64,000 nt of DNA, from assembly GCA_002633025.1 (NCBI GenBank), contig NMRB01000410.1, positions 31,385 through 95,384 of the forward strand, read 5' to 3'. Under the pieces are notes generated by a model. That model saw only the letters and a list, made by a program, of their open reading frames with translations. It did no database searches and was not told the DNA's origin. The stretch's first letter is position 1, and the number at the start of each line of letters is the position of its first letter. Source of the stretch: Notospermus geniculatus. Its lineage: Eukaryota; Nemertea; Pilidiophora; Heteronemertea; Lineidae. The position numbers and the translations under genes were made by a program. Positions 35,776 to 49,700 of this stretch are shown here, one piece after another.

Positions 35776-37012
35776 AACAACGCAAGTCTCTCCAAAGGCT
35801 CCGGTGTCCTCCTGCATAACTTAGCGAATGTCAACCAATGCTCATCTGCTTTCGATCGATACGTTTTGAAATTTCGCCTCCGCTGCTGGCCGTGGCGAGT
35901 TGCAAGACGCTTCCAAATGGTGACGCAGGTGCAAAGAGTCGGTGAGGCAGCTGCATCATCAGCCAGGCTCTAACTTTGCACCCTGGACAATTATCAGCAT
36001 CATTGTCAAGTCACTAGCGACTACCGTCTTTGACAGAACTGAAGCCAGATGAACGTTACTCCAAATCACATATACTAACATTAATTCGGATGAAGACTTA
36101 CGAATGTCGTTTCATTGATTACTTGACCTGTATCCTAACAGTTGGTTTCATCCGTACTTATGTCAAGGGTCGCCGTATTAAATATTGAACAAAGCTTGGA
36201 AAAACTGCAGGTAGCCGTGACGTGAGCAAGGGTATTTTTTGTACAGAGGGCACCGGGTTACCGCAGACAGACGAGGCATATGATTTTCTTACAAAAATTG
36301 TTAGACTCGACTCAGACCGAGTTAGTGCGTCTGGCAAGGTATTTTTAGTTTTTAAAAATACTGGTATCACATTGATAATAATATGTACGAGAAAGTTGTT
36401 CAAAGCTAAACCGGCGGCAAATTGCTCAGAAACATTTGCTCTCTTTTAACTTGCCCATTTTGTGATATATCTAATGGAAGGGGTGTCTAGTCGCACTTGA
36501 TACTCGCCAACTTAAAAGCTCGTAATTTTTATATAATTAAAAGAAGGAACTTCTCCTTAAAGCCCTGTTTATATGTTGACTTAGTTTTGATATTTGATCC
36601 AGTACAGTCGAACACGTCGCGAGCTCCGCCACAGTCAATGAATAAATGCTATTAAAGCCCTTTGAAATCGTACACGTACGCCACAGGGCAATCCCTGTAT
36701 TATTAATGTGTCCTTAGACTGTTGATAGCGAGGAGACGGCGGTCTCGATGACGGCCGGGTGCGGGATCAATCTCACAAACGTCTCAATGACGAAATCAAT
36801 CGTTAGAATGTCATTATCGATCTTAGAGGTATCGATTTTCAATCACTGAATGAGATTTTCGTCGATCTGTGAGCCGATTCTCACCTGATTCCTATGGAAG
36901 GAAATGAGGGTGATCAATGGCACACTGACAGCCGTATGTTTCACTTGCTAGTTGTCCTTCAACTGTTGACGCACTGACGAGTGCTCCCTCCCCAAGTCCA
37001 ATCTTTAACGTC
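35776..37012. other. Non-coding, no gene recognised
   Basis: No supported exon, RNA gene or clear repeat. Confidence 0.4.
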
Positions 37013-37015
37013 TTA

Positions 37016-37238
37016 GGGCCGATTTTTTAAACGATGGCTAAGATAACCATCGGATTTCATTAACCCTCAGTTGACGTGAAACTGTTTGTTAATCGAAGTG
37101 AATTTTTCGATTTTATGAATCGTTGATAGCCAAACATTCTAAGAGTCAAAATGGTTACTTTGGTTAATTCACGGTTTGTCAGAAAAGCCGATGGTTAAAC
37201 CGAGGTTACCTTAACTATCGTTTAAAAAAAATCAGCCC
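37016..37238. mobile_element. MITE with TTA duplication
   Basis: GGGCCGATTTTTTAAACGAT on the left and ATCGTTTAAAAAAAATCAGCCC on the right are flanked by TTA at 37013-37015 and 37239-37241. Inner GATAACCATCGG / CCGATGGTTA also pair. Confidence 0.7.
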
Positions 37239-37241
37239 TTA

Positions 37242-39498
37242 GTTGCGCCATTTTTTACAACTTTAGAAAGTTAGCGGATATAATGCAGATCAAGGTGTTT
37301 TTTGTTTCATTGAAAAATTCCAATTGGTTAAAAAGTTACAACATATTTCATGGATTTGGTCAGAGGATAAATATTGGGCCTTACTCGATGACGTCATTGC
37401 AAGAAATTGCATATACATGTAAGCATGCATTTTAGTGCAGTAATGGAATGCAACTATGTATTCATGTGAAAGAATGAAGTCAGAAATTTGTCAATTAGTT
37501 AAAATATGTAAATGAAAATGAACTTTATCTCCACATTGGATGGCTCAGATTTGATTTTATGCCTTCCTGCAATGACGTCACGCATTAATTAGCATTTTCG
37601 ACCATGGCTAGTTCCTTGCTGTACGGAAAATAGCACTGGCATTTTCACACACATATTCCTCGATATCTCCCAAACTACTCATCCAAATTTGACAGAACAA
37701 AAAGCAAAATATGTCTATATTATAGCCTATACCTCAGAAATAGGCCTAACCTGTAGTGTGTAGTCAATTTTTTAGATACATCTAGGACTTTAATTGCCGG
37801 TTGCGTTTCGTGGGTAACGTTACTTCTTAAAGGGAACTTACGATATTCCAAACGTTAGTGTTAGCGTTAGCACGACTATTTCTTCTCTTTATTATGCAAG
37901 AACTCGATGACATCTTTGCAATTTCCGTATAAAATCAATAACCATTCAACTTAAACTGGTGGGTTAACAAAAGGCTAGCTGTAAATGGGCGTAATTTAAT
38001 CCCCCGAGGTCGTACCAAACTGTGTTAGCACGCTAAGCTACATTTTCATACGGCAAATCCAATAAGTGCAAGTTGTTCACAGTTCGACGTGCGGACGATG
38101 AAAGGCTACACCTGGTCAGTCACGCAGGTATGAAACAATAACAAGGTATTTAGTATTCATACTGATGTCGGATATAGCCATTAGTTAGAGTGCAACGTCT
38201 GGAAGCTATTCACGTCGCAAGATAGTTGGCTCGGAATCCATGCGTTATTCACCCATAGAGAGGTGAGATTCCGTTATGCCCGCCGCCGGAGCAGTTAGGC
38301 AGAGAAAGGCCTGTCACCATTTGAAGCTGATACATGTATATGCCCCGAGCCCGGGCAGAAGATTCCGAGTTGAGGTATGGGGAGTGAGTAGATCACTCAG
38401 GTACACGGATGCCATGTTCCGTCCCATGACGACACACTGGGAAGCAGTGATGGAGCACCCTGAACTCAACCCTCTCCTTAACGTGAAGCCAGTGAGAGAT
38501 AATCCAGGGTGCTCTCATCTTTGAATGATGCCCACAGTATAATTGGTTTTAGTCCGGACGCAAAACCCCGATTTTCAAAAAAGCGTGACATTTTCTGGGC
38601 GCGTTCGTCCCTCTTTTGTTACACTTACAGCACAAACATAAAAAAACATGCGAACTGATGCATTTTACATGTATACTAGTATATTTACCCGTGGCGTGGC
38701 TTGACGAATAAGGGTGGTAGAAAAAATTGGTCGAATACCAATGAAAGTAGGTCCGCGGAAAAATCCCCCGGAAAAAATCCACGTGGGAAAAATTCCCCAG
38801 GGAAAAATCCACCCGGGAAAAAATCAACTTTTTGGGGTAAAGTAGGGAAAAATCCCCTTTTGGTAAAGGTATAGGAAAAACAGTCCTCCAAGCACCTGTG
38901 CTTCTGGCGAATTGTGTGATCTTGACTGGACGACAGATGAGCTAAGACGTTATCAGCGCTAGGCCTACCTTCTACAGAAAGCAGACAGTCTCAGTATCAT
39001 GGTGTGCCAGTGACCTATACCACAGGCTGACAAACAGATAGGCCTACACTATAGGAATCTGGGTCATCTTGGCATTATGAGGCTGATTGAAAGGTTCGGG
39101 AATGTCCGGCAATTTCCGTGAGTTTTACATGGACAAAAATTCCTGACTAAAATTGCTTGAAAGTTCACTTTCCCGGCAAATGTTTTGACTGAGAAGTGGT
39201 CATTTTGTGTATGGAAATGTAGTGAAAGGTTAGGCAAAGTTTCACAGTGGCAACGTCTATGCTGGCCGTGATTTCCTTGGAAGTCTATAGATTTAGTAGT
39301 ATAGATTTCTAATGCGAAATTTCACTGAACAGCTTTAGAGCAATAGCATGAAGGTGTCAGTATAATCCTTCTCTACAAGCAGTTATCTCAAGTTGTATAA
39401 TTGTCGGCATTTTCAAGAAATGGCCACGTTTTAATTTTTCTTCCAACTTGGGGATTCATCCTTCCTGTTTGGATCAAGACCTGTGAATAGAAAATAAG
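37242..39498. other. Non-coding, no gene recognised
   Basis: Around 38740-38880 there is a short run of GGGAAAAATCCCC-like words. Otherwise I see nothing. Confidence 0.4.
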
Positions 39499-40500
39499 GC
39501 TGAAAGGGTAAATGTCGTCCTGGGTATAAACAAAGATTACCCAGGATCTCAATCTTCGTTAACAATACCCTGGGTGTAGTTTCGGAAGCCGAACATCACC
39601 CAGCATCGTAATATGACACCTGGATTCGAGATTGTCTCGCCCGTGGTCACGTGACCGCCTGAAGAATGCCATGAACAGTTAAACTCAACAAGTATCCCAG
39701 CGCGAGACCGCGAGATTCCACGGGATTTCTAAATAGTTCTCATTCCTAGGCACTGATTGCGGATGCTGGGTGATGTTCGACTACTGAAACTATAGTGCGT
39801 CACCATAAATTATCGCTGGATCCGTCATCTCCACGTTATGTCCATTGTACACGAAGGGTTTTCCTTTTTTGTCCTGTTGATGCCAAAACTTATGTGTCAA
39901 AACATTTCAGCAATTTGTTTCACCAAGAAATGTAGGCCTTTCAGGCCATCGCAGGTGAGAAAGTGCAGTTTGAATGGGGAAACCCGGGATTATCGATCGT
40001 CGGCCGTGACGGCCAAATTGAGGTCAACATGGCGGATGTATCCTTGGCGACGGAAAATATGTCGGAATTCGGCAATGTCGCTCGACAAACACAAGCCCCA
40101 AAAATATTTTCCTTCTGTGATAGGAAAGGGTTTTAGGTTGTTATATTGCTCACACATTTATTTTTATAAAATCATCTTCCAAATATCCACTGACAGCGTC
40201 AGCTCGTGGCGGCCCAAGTCAAAAGTGTAAACATTGAAATCGCGTTCGCATTTTTCGGTGGCTGCGTTTACGAATTTATACTGATTTCTTGATAATTATT
40301 TTGTGATATTTCGATGAAATATTTATTCAGGATTATAGATATGTGTGGAATATTGTCAGTCAAATGACAAAGGAAGAGGAAATCACTTGAGTTCACAACA
40401 AGGCCCTCTGAAATTTCGGCCAAACATGTAAACTTCGGCGATAATTTTACGTCACGGACTCTACACCCAGGGTATTGTTTTAGTGAAGATTGTTTTCAGC
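39499..40500 (+). mobile_element. Mutator-like element, long 1-kb copy
   Basis: It begins GCTGAAAGGGTAAATGTCG and ends TTTTCAGC, flanked by the 9-bp direct repeat GAAAATAAG at 39490-39498 and 40501-40509. The left arm (to about 39785) matches the shorter copies at 52500-52879 and 62942-63302. The right terminal repeat is internally deleted. About 680 bp of unrelated interior (39786-40462) is unique to this copy in the window. It includes AACATGGCGGATG at about 40027, a good start-codon context opening a short frame MADVSLATENMSEFGNVARQ and on to a stop. No transposase is seen. Confidence 0.75.
40322..40327 (-). promoter_or_regulatory. Candidate poly(A) signal AATAAA
   Basis: The nearest canonical AATAAA on the minus strand downstream of the metalloprotease stop codon (about 270 nt away). 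It lies inside the Mutator-like element at 39499-40500. Use of this site is inference. Confidence 0.4.
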
Positions 40501-40594
40501 GAAAATAAGAGCAACGAGCCTTGTTTGGAAGATGATGAAAAGAAGCCTTCTGGTGTGAAATTCATATTACAACTGGAAGCTCCATTGTCTCACC

Positions 40595-40710
40595 TTATTT
40601 CTTGTCGAAACAAGACCTGCAGCAAACATCCAAAGATACAGAACACACAATTGAACCTGGATAATAGAGGGACCTGTCTGAACAGTCTCCCTTATCTCCA
40701 TAAGCACAGT
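40595..40710 (-). CDS. Metalloprotease exon 16: second PLAC-like module and stop
   Basis: 116 nt including TAA at 40597-40595, entered in phase 1 after a TTTTTTACAG acceptor. It encodes DCAYGDKGDCSDRS and VCSVSLDVCCRSCFDKK. Cysteine spacing is like exon 15, which suggests a duplicated module. Confidence 0.8.
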
Positions 40711-43700
40711 CTGTAAAAAAGGACAACGATATTAGTGAGGTTTCTCAAATCTGACGAAACACGAAGTACGAAATACGAAATTGGACTTCACTTCCATGAC
40801 GCAGTGTATTTCAGAAGATGGTTGGAACCACAAATGTCCCCGTTGCCGGTGCGTCTTTCAGCATATCATGTAAGACCGAGAGGGTTATGGTGCATCTTGA
40901 ATTTTTAAATTTCCACTTCGTATCTACGAAGTGGAAACGAAAGATAAATTTCCGTAACTCTGTCGGCCTAACGTCATACGCCAAAAGACCCTCTTGCAGC
41001 AGGCGATATTTGTGGTACCAAGCATCTCCTGAAATACATCATGGAAATGAAGTCCAATTTCGTATTTCGTACTTCGTGTTTCGTCAGATTTCCGAAACCT
41101 CATTATTGTCATTACTTTTATCAAGAACTGGCAAAGGCGACGGCGGTTATGAATTTGGGTTACAGAACCGGTGTGAAGTGTGAAAGGAATGGTAGTCCCA
41201 TGAATGCCAGTCCGGGTTACAATACATGTAGTCTGCTACTGTAAGGTTGTAGTCGAATGGTCGTGGTTTCCAAGTCACATATCGTCATCCCTCGTTAAAC
41301 CGGACTTAGATTCTGAGGGACTGAGATTCCTGTTACACCTGGCTTTACCTAGATTGGAGAAGTCTGGTACGCAGGAACTGCAGCACACTTCTGCAGTGTT
41401 GCCTTCGTAGCACATGGTGGTGTTTGTCTTCACCTTTGAGCACCGGTCGGCCGGTTCGCCGTGACGGCAGTTGTCTGGAATTACAGTGAGGTGAACGAAT
41501 TAGACAGAACCTTCCCTTTCACGACTGTGTGAATACCTTGAATATAATGAACTAAGTTCACCTACCCGGGCCTGCTGGCGCGTCTTTATCCCAAACACAC
41601 TCAGTCTCATAACACCACTGAAACGAAATCAAAAGAAATTCACCGAGTTTAGCAACAGAAAATAAGATAGCAGAAGATTGGCAGTGAAATAAGATGCAAT
41701 TTTGTGAAAACGATTCCTAAACGGTACAGTTAGAGGATCTTTTGAATTTACCAATATTGTAAAATTCATATCAATCACGGGCTGGTATTCATAAAAGTTA
41801 GCAAATACTTATACATGTACTTAAGATTTGCACGGCAATGGCCTATGTAAATGTATTACAAACTTGAAGTAAAAGCATTTGCTAGCTTTTATAAATATCA
41901 GCCATGCTCAATTCTCCTCGACATACAGGCCCGTATGCACCACTGCGGCTTAAGCCAAGATTGAGCTTAAGTCTAACTTAAGTTGGGACTAAACTTGAAC
42001 TCGGTATGCACCAATTGAAGTTAAGATTCAAGTCTGGCTTAAACCCCACAAAAACTTAAACCACGTCGAGGGTGGTTTAAGTTAGGATTCTGATAAGAAT
42101 TTGGCGTTGTCTCCCAACTGTGAGCCTGATAGTGAAAGGTTTGTTGCCTGCAATTAGTTCACCCAACAACCCGTTACGGGTCAAGGCTTAAAGTTAAAGT
42201 TGAGAGAAATTTCAGCTAAGTTAAAGACCAGCTTAGCTGAAGTTAAGATAAAACTTAGCCTGAACTGGTGCATACGGGCCGCAGATTCGCATTTTTCTGC
42301 CGGTTCAATTCTTTCGGAGGCCTATTTATTTTTTATGAGAGTATCGTTCATGAATTTCCTCTCATATGTTAATTCTGCTAACCTTTTTATTTCCGCAACT
42401 TGTTCCACGCAAAACATCTGTGTAAGTTGTCATATACCGATGTTGTGGGTTGTTAGGATCCCAACAGGGAAGTTCCCGACATCTGACATCGCCGACGAGT
42501 CCCTGAAGTAAAGATGAAAATAATGAGAACAAAGGGGCTATCTGTATTTTGCAGAACGGAACGGAACGAAACGTTCCCGACCGTTTCGTTCCGTTCCGTT
42601 TTGCAAAATACAGATTTATGCAAATCTGTATTATGCCGAAATGAACGGAACGGAACGGAACAACCTCGCCCCAGGTCATTGTTCCGTTCCGCAAAATACA
42701 AAGAGCCGAACGAAGGTCAAAGTGAATTTGATCGCCCTAGACGATCACATGACAATGTAACATTTCGGTATGCCCTCCCATGGCTGCCCCTTTTCTCAAT
42801 ATCAACGGACACCATGCACGCTGCAAAGAAATTACAAAGGTTTGAATAATGCTTCATTTATATCAATCATTAATACAAGAGTCAAAACGACAAATAAAAC
42901 TGCTTACAGGGACATACTTCGATCCTGGGCCGTTCATGTCGACGCACTGAGCTTCGACTCCACGGATCTGACCAGGTGGTTTGGTGACTACTGGTTCGAC
43001 TGACGATGGTGTATTATTCAGGCAATTATTTCCATTCCTGTGGGCAAAGAGATAATATACAGGAAGTCAACTTCCAGATTTTGCAAATTTTCGACCCCAA
43101 CCGGGGTCTTCTTCAGGCTGGCACTTAACAGTACAAGACTCTAGAATAGACTGAGCTGAGTCCCTGTGGGCAAAGAAATGGAAAAACATAAAGTCGTCTC
43201 CGAATTTTGCAAATTTTCGACCCCAATCGGGGTCTTCATCAGGTACTTTCTCGTAGAGATCCCAGAAGTGAATCCAGCTCATTCACTTCTGGGATCTCGA
43301 CTAGAAAGTGCCTGAGGAAGACCCCGATTGGGGTCGAAATTCGGAGACGACTTTATGTTCACTATCATTTTGTGTGTCGTTTTTTGTGCTCTACATGTAT
43401 GTTGGATGTCTGTCAAAGAAAAGAACATGATTATTCTCCTCCTTTCAATGAAATCACCAATTTCAGATGGAGAAAGGACGATGGCGCCCGGACGTTTCAG
43501 CTCCGCGATTTTTGTTTCACAACCACCACCCTCCTTTTAACGAGTCATAATTCAGAAGGTTATGCCGATATTACTCCGGAAGTAAACGGTTTCTTACTCA
43601 TTCAACTTTTTTAGCTTGGCTTGAATCTGCACAATGGAACATGGCGAAAACTTGAAGTAATTCTTTCTTATCTTTCCTTGAAAGATACCTGACGGTGCCA

Positions 43701-46700
43701 TTATAAACGTATCATTCGCATCACATTCGTTTTCTTGACCGTCATGTTTGCTTGCTCCTAAGCTGGAATGATAAAAACCATGAGAACTTTTACCCAGGAA
43801 AAATAATGCCGCATGACCATAAAAAACAGAAAAACTCTCTCTAAAAAGGCCAATAAGAATGGTGTTACCACAGTTACCACTTACCAATGTCCCAGTTCAT
43901 GAGCGGCAGTACTGATGCATGTGAAACTCCCAGAATCTGCCACCATTGAAATTGCCTGCCTGGGCAATGAGCAGATTGTTGCTGACCTCGCCATCCCTAG
44001 AAATTTTAAGATGCGAACTTTTTTTACATCGGGTTTCACTGATACTCAGCCTATTTGAATGGGGGTTTTGGTGAAATATGCGAGTCCAGCATTATCATCA
44101 CTCTTCAAATACATGTAAATGCAATTAATGAAGTTGCCGTCAGAGAGGTTAAGTTTAGCAGCCAAAGCAAGTAATCGAATGCATAGGTTAAGCTTACATG
44201 TATATTGGCGCTTTTTGCTATCATTCCGTAACGATTGGCTAGCAAAAGTAAATTATATGCAGCAGCTATAGAGGGAACACTTCGTTCGGGTCAGAATAAA
44301 AAACTTGATACACGTGTCGTCCTTACCCACAGTTCCGAACTCTCCATCCGACATCAAGTAGTATCTAGGGATGAAGATAAGAAATGAACCAGTGATAGTC
44401 TGGTGGAATTCTGTTTTCATGCGCTGCACCATGAAGAGTCTATACCTGAGGTATTCGTTGCAGCCCTTTCTTCCCTGTCAATCTTTAAGATGGGATGGGA
44501 AATTTACTTGTTTTCTTCGCCCTTAGTACCACAGGTGTCCCTGAATTACTTTACATTACCGGTCATGCCAGTTGATATTGTCACTTTAATATACCTAAAC
44601 TGTTACTTTAATACCTAAACTATTGACTGATTGATTGAGTTTATGTCTACTATAATGATCAACTTACCCAGTAAAGAACATGGCATGGTCATGGTTCGCC
44701 AAGGTACTGAGTTCATTTTGCCGCCATTTCTCGAACTCGGACAAAGCTGGCGCTGATTCCATGCCGTCACCCTTCACGTGTTTGGAAAACACAGCTGCCG
44801 ACGATTCGGCTGTCATCTAAGTGAATGGAAAAATATCTATGGACCGTATTCTAGAAGCTTCCTTAACTCTAAGGTTTATCTTTAGCTATTGTTTGCAGGG
44901 GAGAATACAAAAGCTTAAAGTGGACCTTAGAGTTAAGGAGGTTTGTAGAATACGGGCGTATGTTTCACTTGAAATATCTTTTAGTGTCGTTGTAAGATTC
45001 AATGCCAGGTCACCGATAAATTGTTATGATCATGTAACATGAGAATACAGGCGATGATTTTGATAGATTGATATAATTTATTGGCCGTATTTTAGAACGT
45101 TCTTTAACATTAAGGTCCACCTTAAATCTATTGGAGACCTTAACGTAAGGAACGTTCTAAAATACGACCCTAGTTCCATATTTTTAGATGTTTGCTTACG
45201 TACAAAAAAGTAATATCCCGTAAGTTTCACGGATATTTCAAAGTCAGAATCAATGTTGGCATAACGAAGATCAACCTGCAAAAGACGAGAACAGACAGTA
45301 AAATGTTCTTCAACTCAAAACTTTAACAACAATCAATGTGCCCTCCAGGGGAGAATGAACTCATTGTGAATTTTGTAGCCTGAAACTTCCGGCGAAGAAA
45401 ATCAGTGGTTGCGGTGGCAGCCATATTGGATCAGCTGTGGCGCCCCCAATTGAAAGGAATCTTGTTGTACATGTAGTCAAAAGTAACTATAGGCACCAAA
45501 GAATGCTTGCGGTGTGCGGATGCATTCAGCCTGGAAATTCGGAAACGAAAACAAATATTTGTTTACGTCACATTATTCAAGGAAGTACAATGTAGGGCTA
45601 AATACTTTGGTTTAGTACAGGTTGACCAGATTGTACGTGGGAGCGTAGTGAAGGGCTGAGGGACCGCGGCAGTTTTTTGTCATCAATGTCCGATTCCACT
45701 CTCAAACCGTTTTGCTTGTCAATTGAAATAGAAATGCTGATCTTAGAATGACCTACCCCGGCAATTATTATCCCGTAGTATTCCTTGGCTTTATACACTG
45801 ACGGATATCTGAAAGTACATGTCAAGTGAAATAGAATCTAATGCCCCCTCCCCTATATAGGATGCCCCCCAACAATACATTTACGGATTAAACGGCACCA
45901 TTGAATTGGACTCTAGAGAGATTAAGACCCTTAATCCTGTGACAAACTATACAGGGGGATTTTTTCAATCTTAGAAGTTGGGCCACTCCAAATTCTCACG
46001 TAAATGTCTTCCTGAGTCAAACCTGGGCGTCAGGTGTGTTACCCACCTCTTAAAAGCCTCGTAATCAACGGCAACCAGTAACTCCACTACATAGTGTGGT
46101 TTATCACCGCGTCTGTCGATGGTGATGTTTGGTTCTGATCTTCTGTCCACAATGACTGGGTCGTTAGGGCCGTATCGCTTGTTTATTGATGACTGCTTGT
46201 CGTACAAGGGGCCTACAGCAAGAAGGAAACTAAAGCTAGATCCATAGCGCTTGTCCGTTCCCTATGTTTATGTGTGGTACCAGGAGGAAATAATCTAGAT
46301 TATTTCCTCCTGGTGGTACGAACGATAAAATTACTTTTTCTACGACGCACTTGCATAGGAAACGGACACGCGCAAAGCGCCGAACGCGAAGTATGAATAA
46401 TTGACCTTTACACTTTAATAGATGTGACAGTCAGGGTACAGTGACTGCAGGTCGCTAGTCACAGAGAAAACTAGCAAGAAGCACGAACAGCCATCATGCA
46501 GTAGAAGAAGATCCTAAAGTGTTTATCGACATCTACTAACACTGAAAACGTTGGCCAGGGGTCTAATGCCCCCGCACACGGTGCGCTAAACTCCCTACGC
46601 AGTTGTGAGTCGCGCCCCCTTCGGTTTACTCGCTCTCCACAACTGCTTAACTTCGTAAAATTCGCCACGTTTGGTCAACAGATGGCGCTAAGAGAGTCGA

Positions 46701-49700
46701 CCAATGAGAGCCAATGGGCCAAAGAGTTCTGAAAGCAGTGTGCTGATAGGCTGTAAAATTCGCGCCAGGCCCTGACGCCATCTGTTCACCAGACGCGGCG
46801 AATTTTACGTAGTCAAGCAGTTGTGGAGAGCGGGTAAACCGAAGGGGGCGCGGTACACAACTGCGTGGGGAGTTTAACGGTGCGCATCTTGCTGAGCAAA
46901 GTCGCACGCGTGGTACTTTGCTCAACAAGATTCGCACCGTGTGCGGGGGGCTTAATTTTGCATGCCCGGGAACGGTGAGTAGTCTAACTCACGTGACCCA
47001 TTGCCCCTCAACATGCAGTGGGATACTTTACTGCCGTTAGAAGCCACCACCAGTTAGCGGTCGTAGAACGTCATACGCCACGGTTAATATGTCTGTGACG
47101 TCAAAATTTTATGACGTCGTACATGTAGGACCGCTAACAGGCGTCCTCTAACGGCAGTAAAGTTTCCCATTATAAGTTGATCCACAAGGTAAGGTCAAGA
47201 CCTATTTACCGTCATCAATACGTCTTCTTTCTACTTTTCTTCTGACCATAACATGCTCCACTTCTCCATGGACGGCTCGCTTCCTAGATGGCTGGCTTTT
47301 CTTGACTGGTTCAAGGAGGATCTCGTGGTCTCCATCAGCCAGCACGCCCCGCTGTAACATGAATCTTTGCTGAAGTTTTGTTTGTTCTCAAAGTGAAGGT
47401 ATTGGAGACTGCGAGGTGTCTCAGCCTTTTTGGGGTCGTGGTGGCAAGGAAGAAGTGGCATTTTTTGCAGCTTGTGTAATCATTGGGCACAGAATTACAG
47501 TGAAAAAGCTTTTTATTTCGTGAAAAAATTCCAAGCGGTAAGAAAGTTATGGTTGATTTTGTGAACGACCCAGCTAAAATCATAATGCTCCGAGACTGCC
47601 TCATTAAGTGATGTCACAATAGGGAATTTGCATAATGAATGTGTCATTTCCCTGATTAGAGCGGCCTAGTGAACAAATTAAGCAATGAATTTGATGGGAA
47701 GTTCAACAAAATGCAATTATCGTGCAGAAACCATGCGTCCAGCGTACGCTGGGTGGGTCAAATTCGAATGAAGTTTTCCTTAGTAATACGTCACGAATAA
47801 ATTAGCATATTTACATTGTTGAAGTCGTTCACAGTACGGTTTTTAGCCCAATGATTTTGACTGACAAAATCCTTGATATCACACTTACTACTTAACATAA
47901 TTTCATGAAACAAACAGCAAAATGTATAGTTCTGTCTGAATGCTACAAAGTTCAAAAAGAGTGAGAATTTATTTTTGTGATACAATTTATTTTTGTGATA
48001 CACGAATAAGATCAGACTAATGTTGCCTAAAAAGTAGATAACAATAACCCTTAGACATAGATACAGATGTACAGATATAGTGCAGGGGATCCCCCAGCCG
48101 GAATACCGGCCGCTCGGGTTATTCTACTTCCGGGTTGCGGCCATAATACCGGCCGCTCGGGTTATTCTACTTCCGGGTTGTGGCCATAATACCGGCCGCT
48201 TGGGTTATTCTACTTCCGGGTTGCGGCCATAATACCGGCCGCTCGGGTTATTCTACTTCCGGGTTGCGGCCATAATACCGGCTGCTTGGGTTATTCTACT
48301 TCCGGTTAGTGGCCATAATACCGGCCGCTCGGGTTATTCTACTTCCGGTTAGCGGCCATAATACCGGCCGCACGGGTTCTAAGGGATAATGTTCTTACAA
48401 TACTCCTCTTGTAGATTCCACGTTTAATTCGTTCACTTTTGACGAGGAAGGCTCCACCGTTGTCAGTGTCTAAGTATGCTTGCGATTCCTAAAGCAGAAA
48501 GTAATTTGACAAAAATACGAGTTATTTTCTTTGGAGGAATCCACCATTGATTTTCAAGCTAATTTTGCGTTGCTACTTGCTTCGCAACTGGGTTGCGTTG
48601 CAACTGATGAGTGGGCTCGATTGCCGTAGTGGATTCGCTAGACGTGATTTCGACCAATGGCGAAGATGTGGTCAATTTTCAGTCGGCGACCGGTATCAGT
48701 TCCTTGCGATCGTATTCAATCGCAGGTATAGAAGTTTTCAAAGCAAGTCGCAATGCACAAAATCAGCAGTGGATTCCTAGCTTTAATCTAACTTGGTTCT
48801 ATTCGCCTGCCAAAGATATTTGAATCTGATTCAGACATCTTTGGCAGGCGAATAGAACCAAGTACAGTGGCCGAGGGAAAACAATAAATCAACCTGGTAG
48901 AATCTAAAAATAAAAAACACCCGCTGATATCTCTAAAGGCCGCCGTACACGATACATTTTTCTCCTACGAAATATTTTGCAGGAATTTATTTTACCGTGT
49001 ATGACGGGAAACATCGTCCCATTTTTGTCGTATAGGAAAAAATCCACAAATAGGTTCTGTCCTATTTTTCTTGTACAATAAAATGGTATAGGAATTCCTA
49101 TCGTGTACGCTGTGGTTGCAGATAATTGCAGATAATTTGTACAACTGACGCTTTGTGCCCCTTTGTCCGCATGTATAGGTCAATCCTACAAAAAAATATG
49201 ACCCCGCGACGGGGTTCGTCCTGGGAAATAAACGGGTGTGTTTGGAGAGGAGTAGTTTCATGGTTAGGGATCCGCTTTATTAATCATTTACCCTCAAATT
49301 CATGAAGAGCATTTAGACTTTCTTAAACAGCAGCAAACGTCTGGTTTATTACACCTCCTTCAATCAGCCTCATAATGCCAATATGATTCATGGTATACGT
49401 TCACTGAGTCCTACTGTGTCTGTTTCAGCCACTGGGGTAGGTCACTGGCATTCTCAGACTGTCTGTCTTGTAGATGGCAGCACAGGTTCCACACTGCCGA
49501 GTTTGTCTTTTTTCATGAAAATCAGCACTTCTTTTAAAACCAAAATACCGTAAGGACACTCTCCTCGTATTGTACTGTACACATAGGCCGCTCTTCGTAG
49601 GCTTCAAGCCCTAACTACGGAGGAGATAGGGCACAAAATCCGGTCCACCCGAACTGTGTACAGTCATTACATAGATGTGAAGTTTTGATAGCAAGGTATA

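Noticed and set aside
43594-43600. Stop codon ending the metalloprotease after the catalytic domain
   Set aside because: The TAA overlaps a strong GTAAGA donor. Splicing there restores the frame into five further exons with family-specific cysteine motifs.
49425-49607. An extra propeptide exon of the metalloprotease
   Set aside because: After the AAAAG acceptor the phase needed from exon 2 meets a stop at once. Exon 2 joins exon 3 directly in phase.
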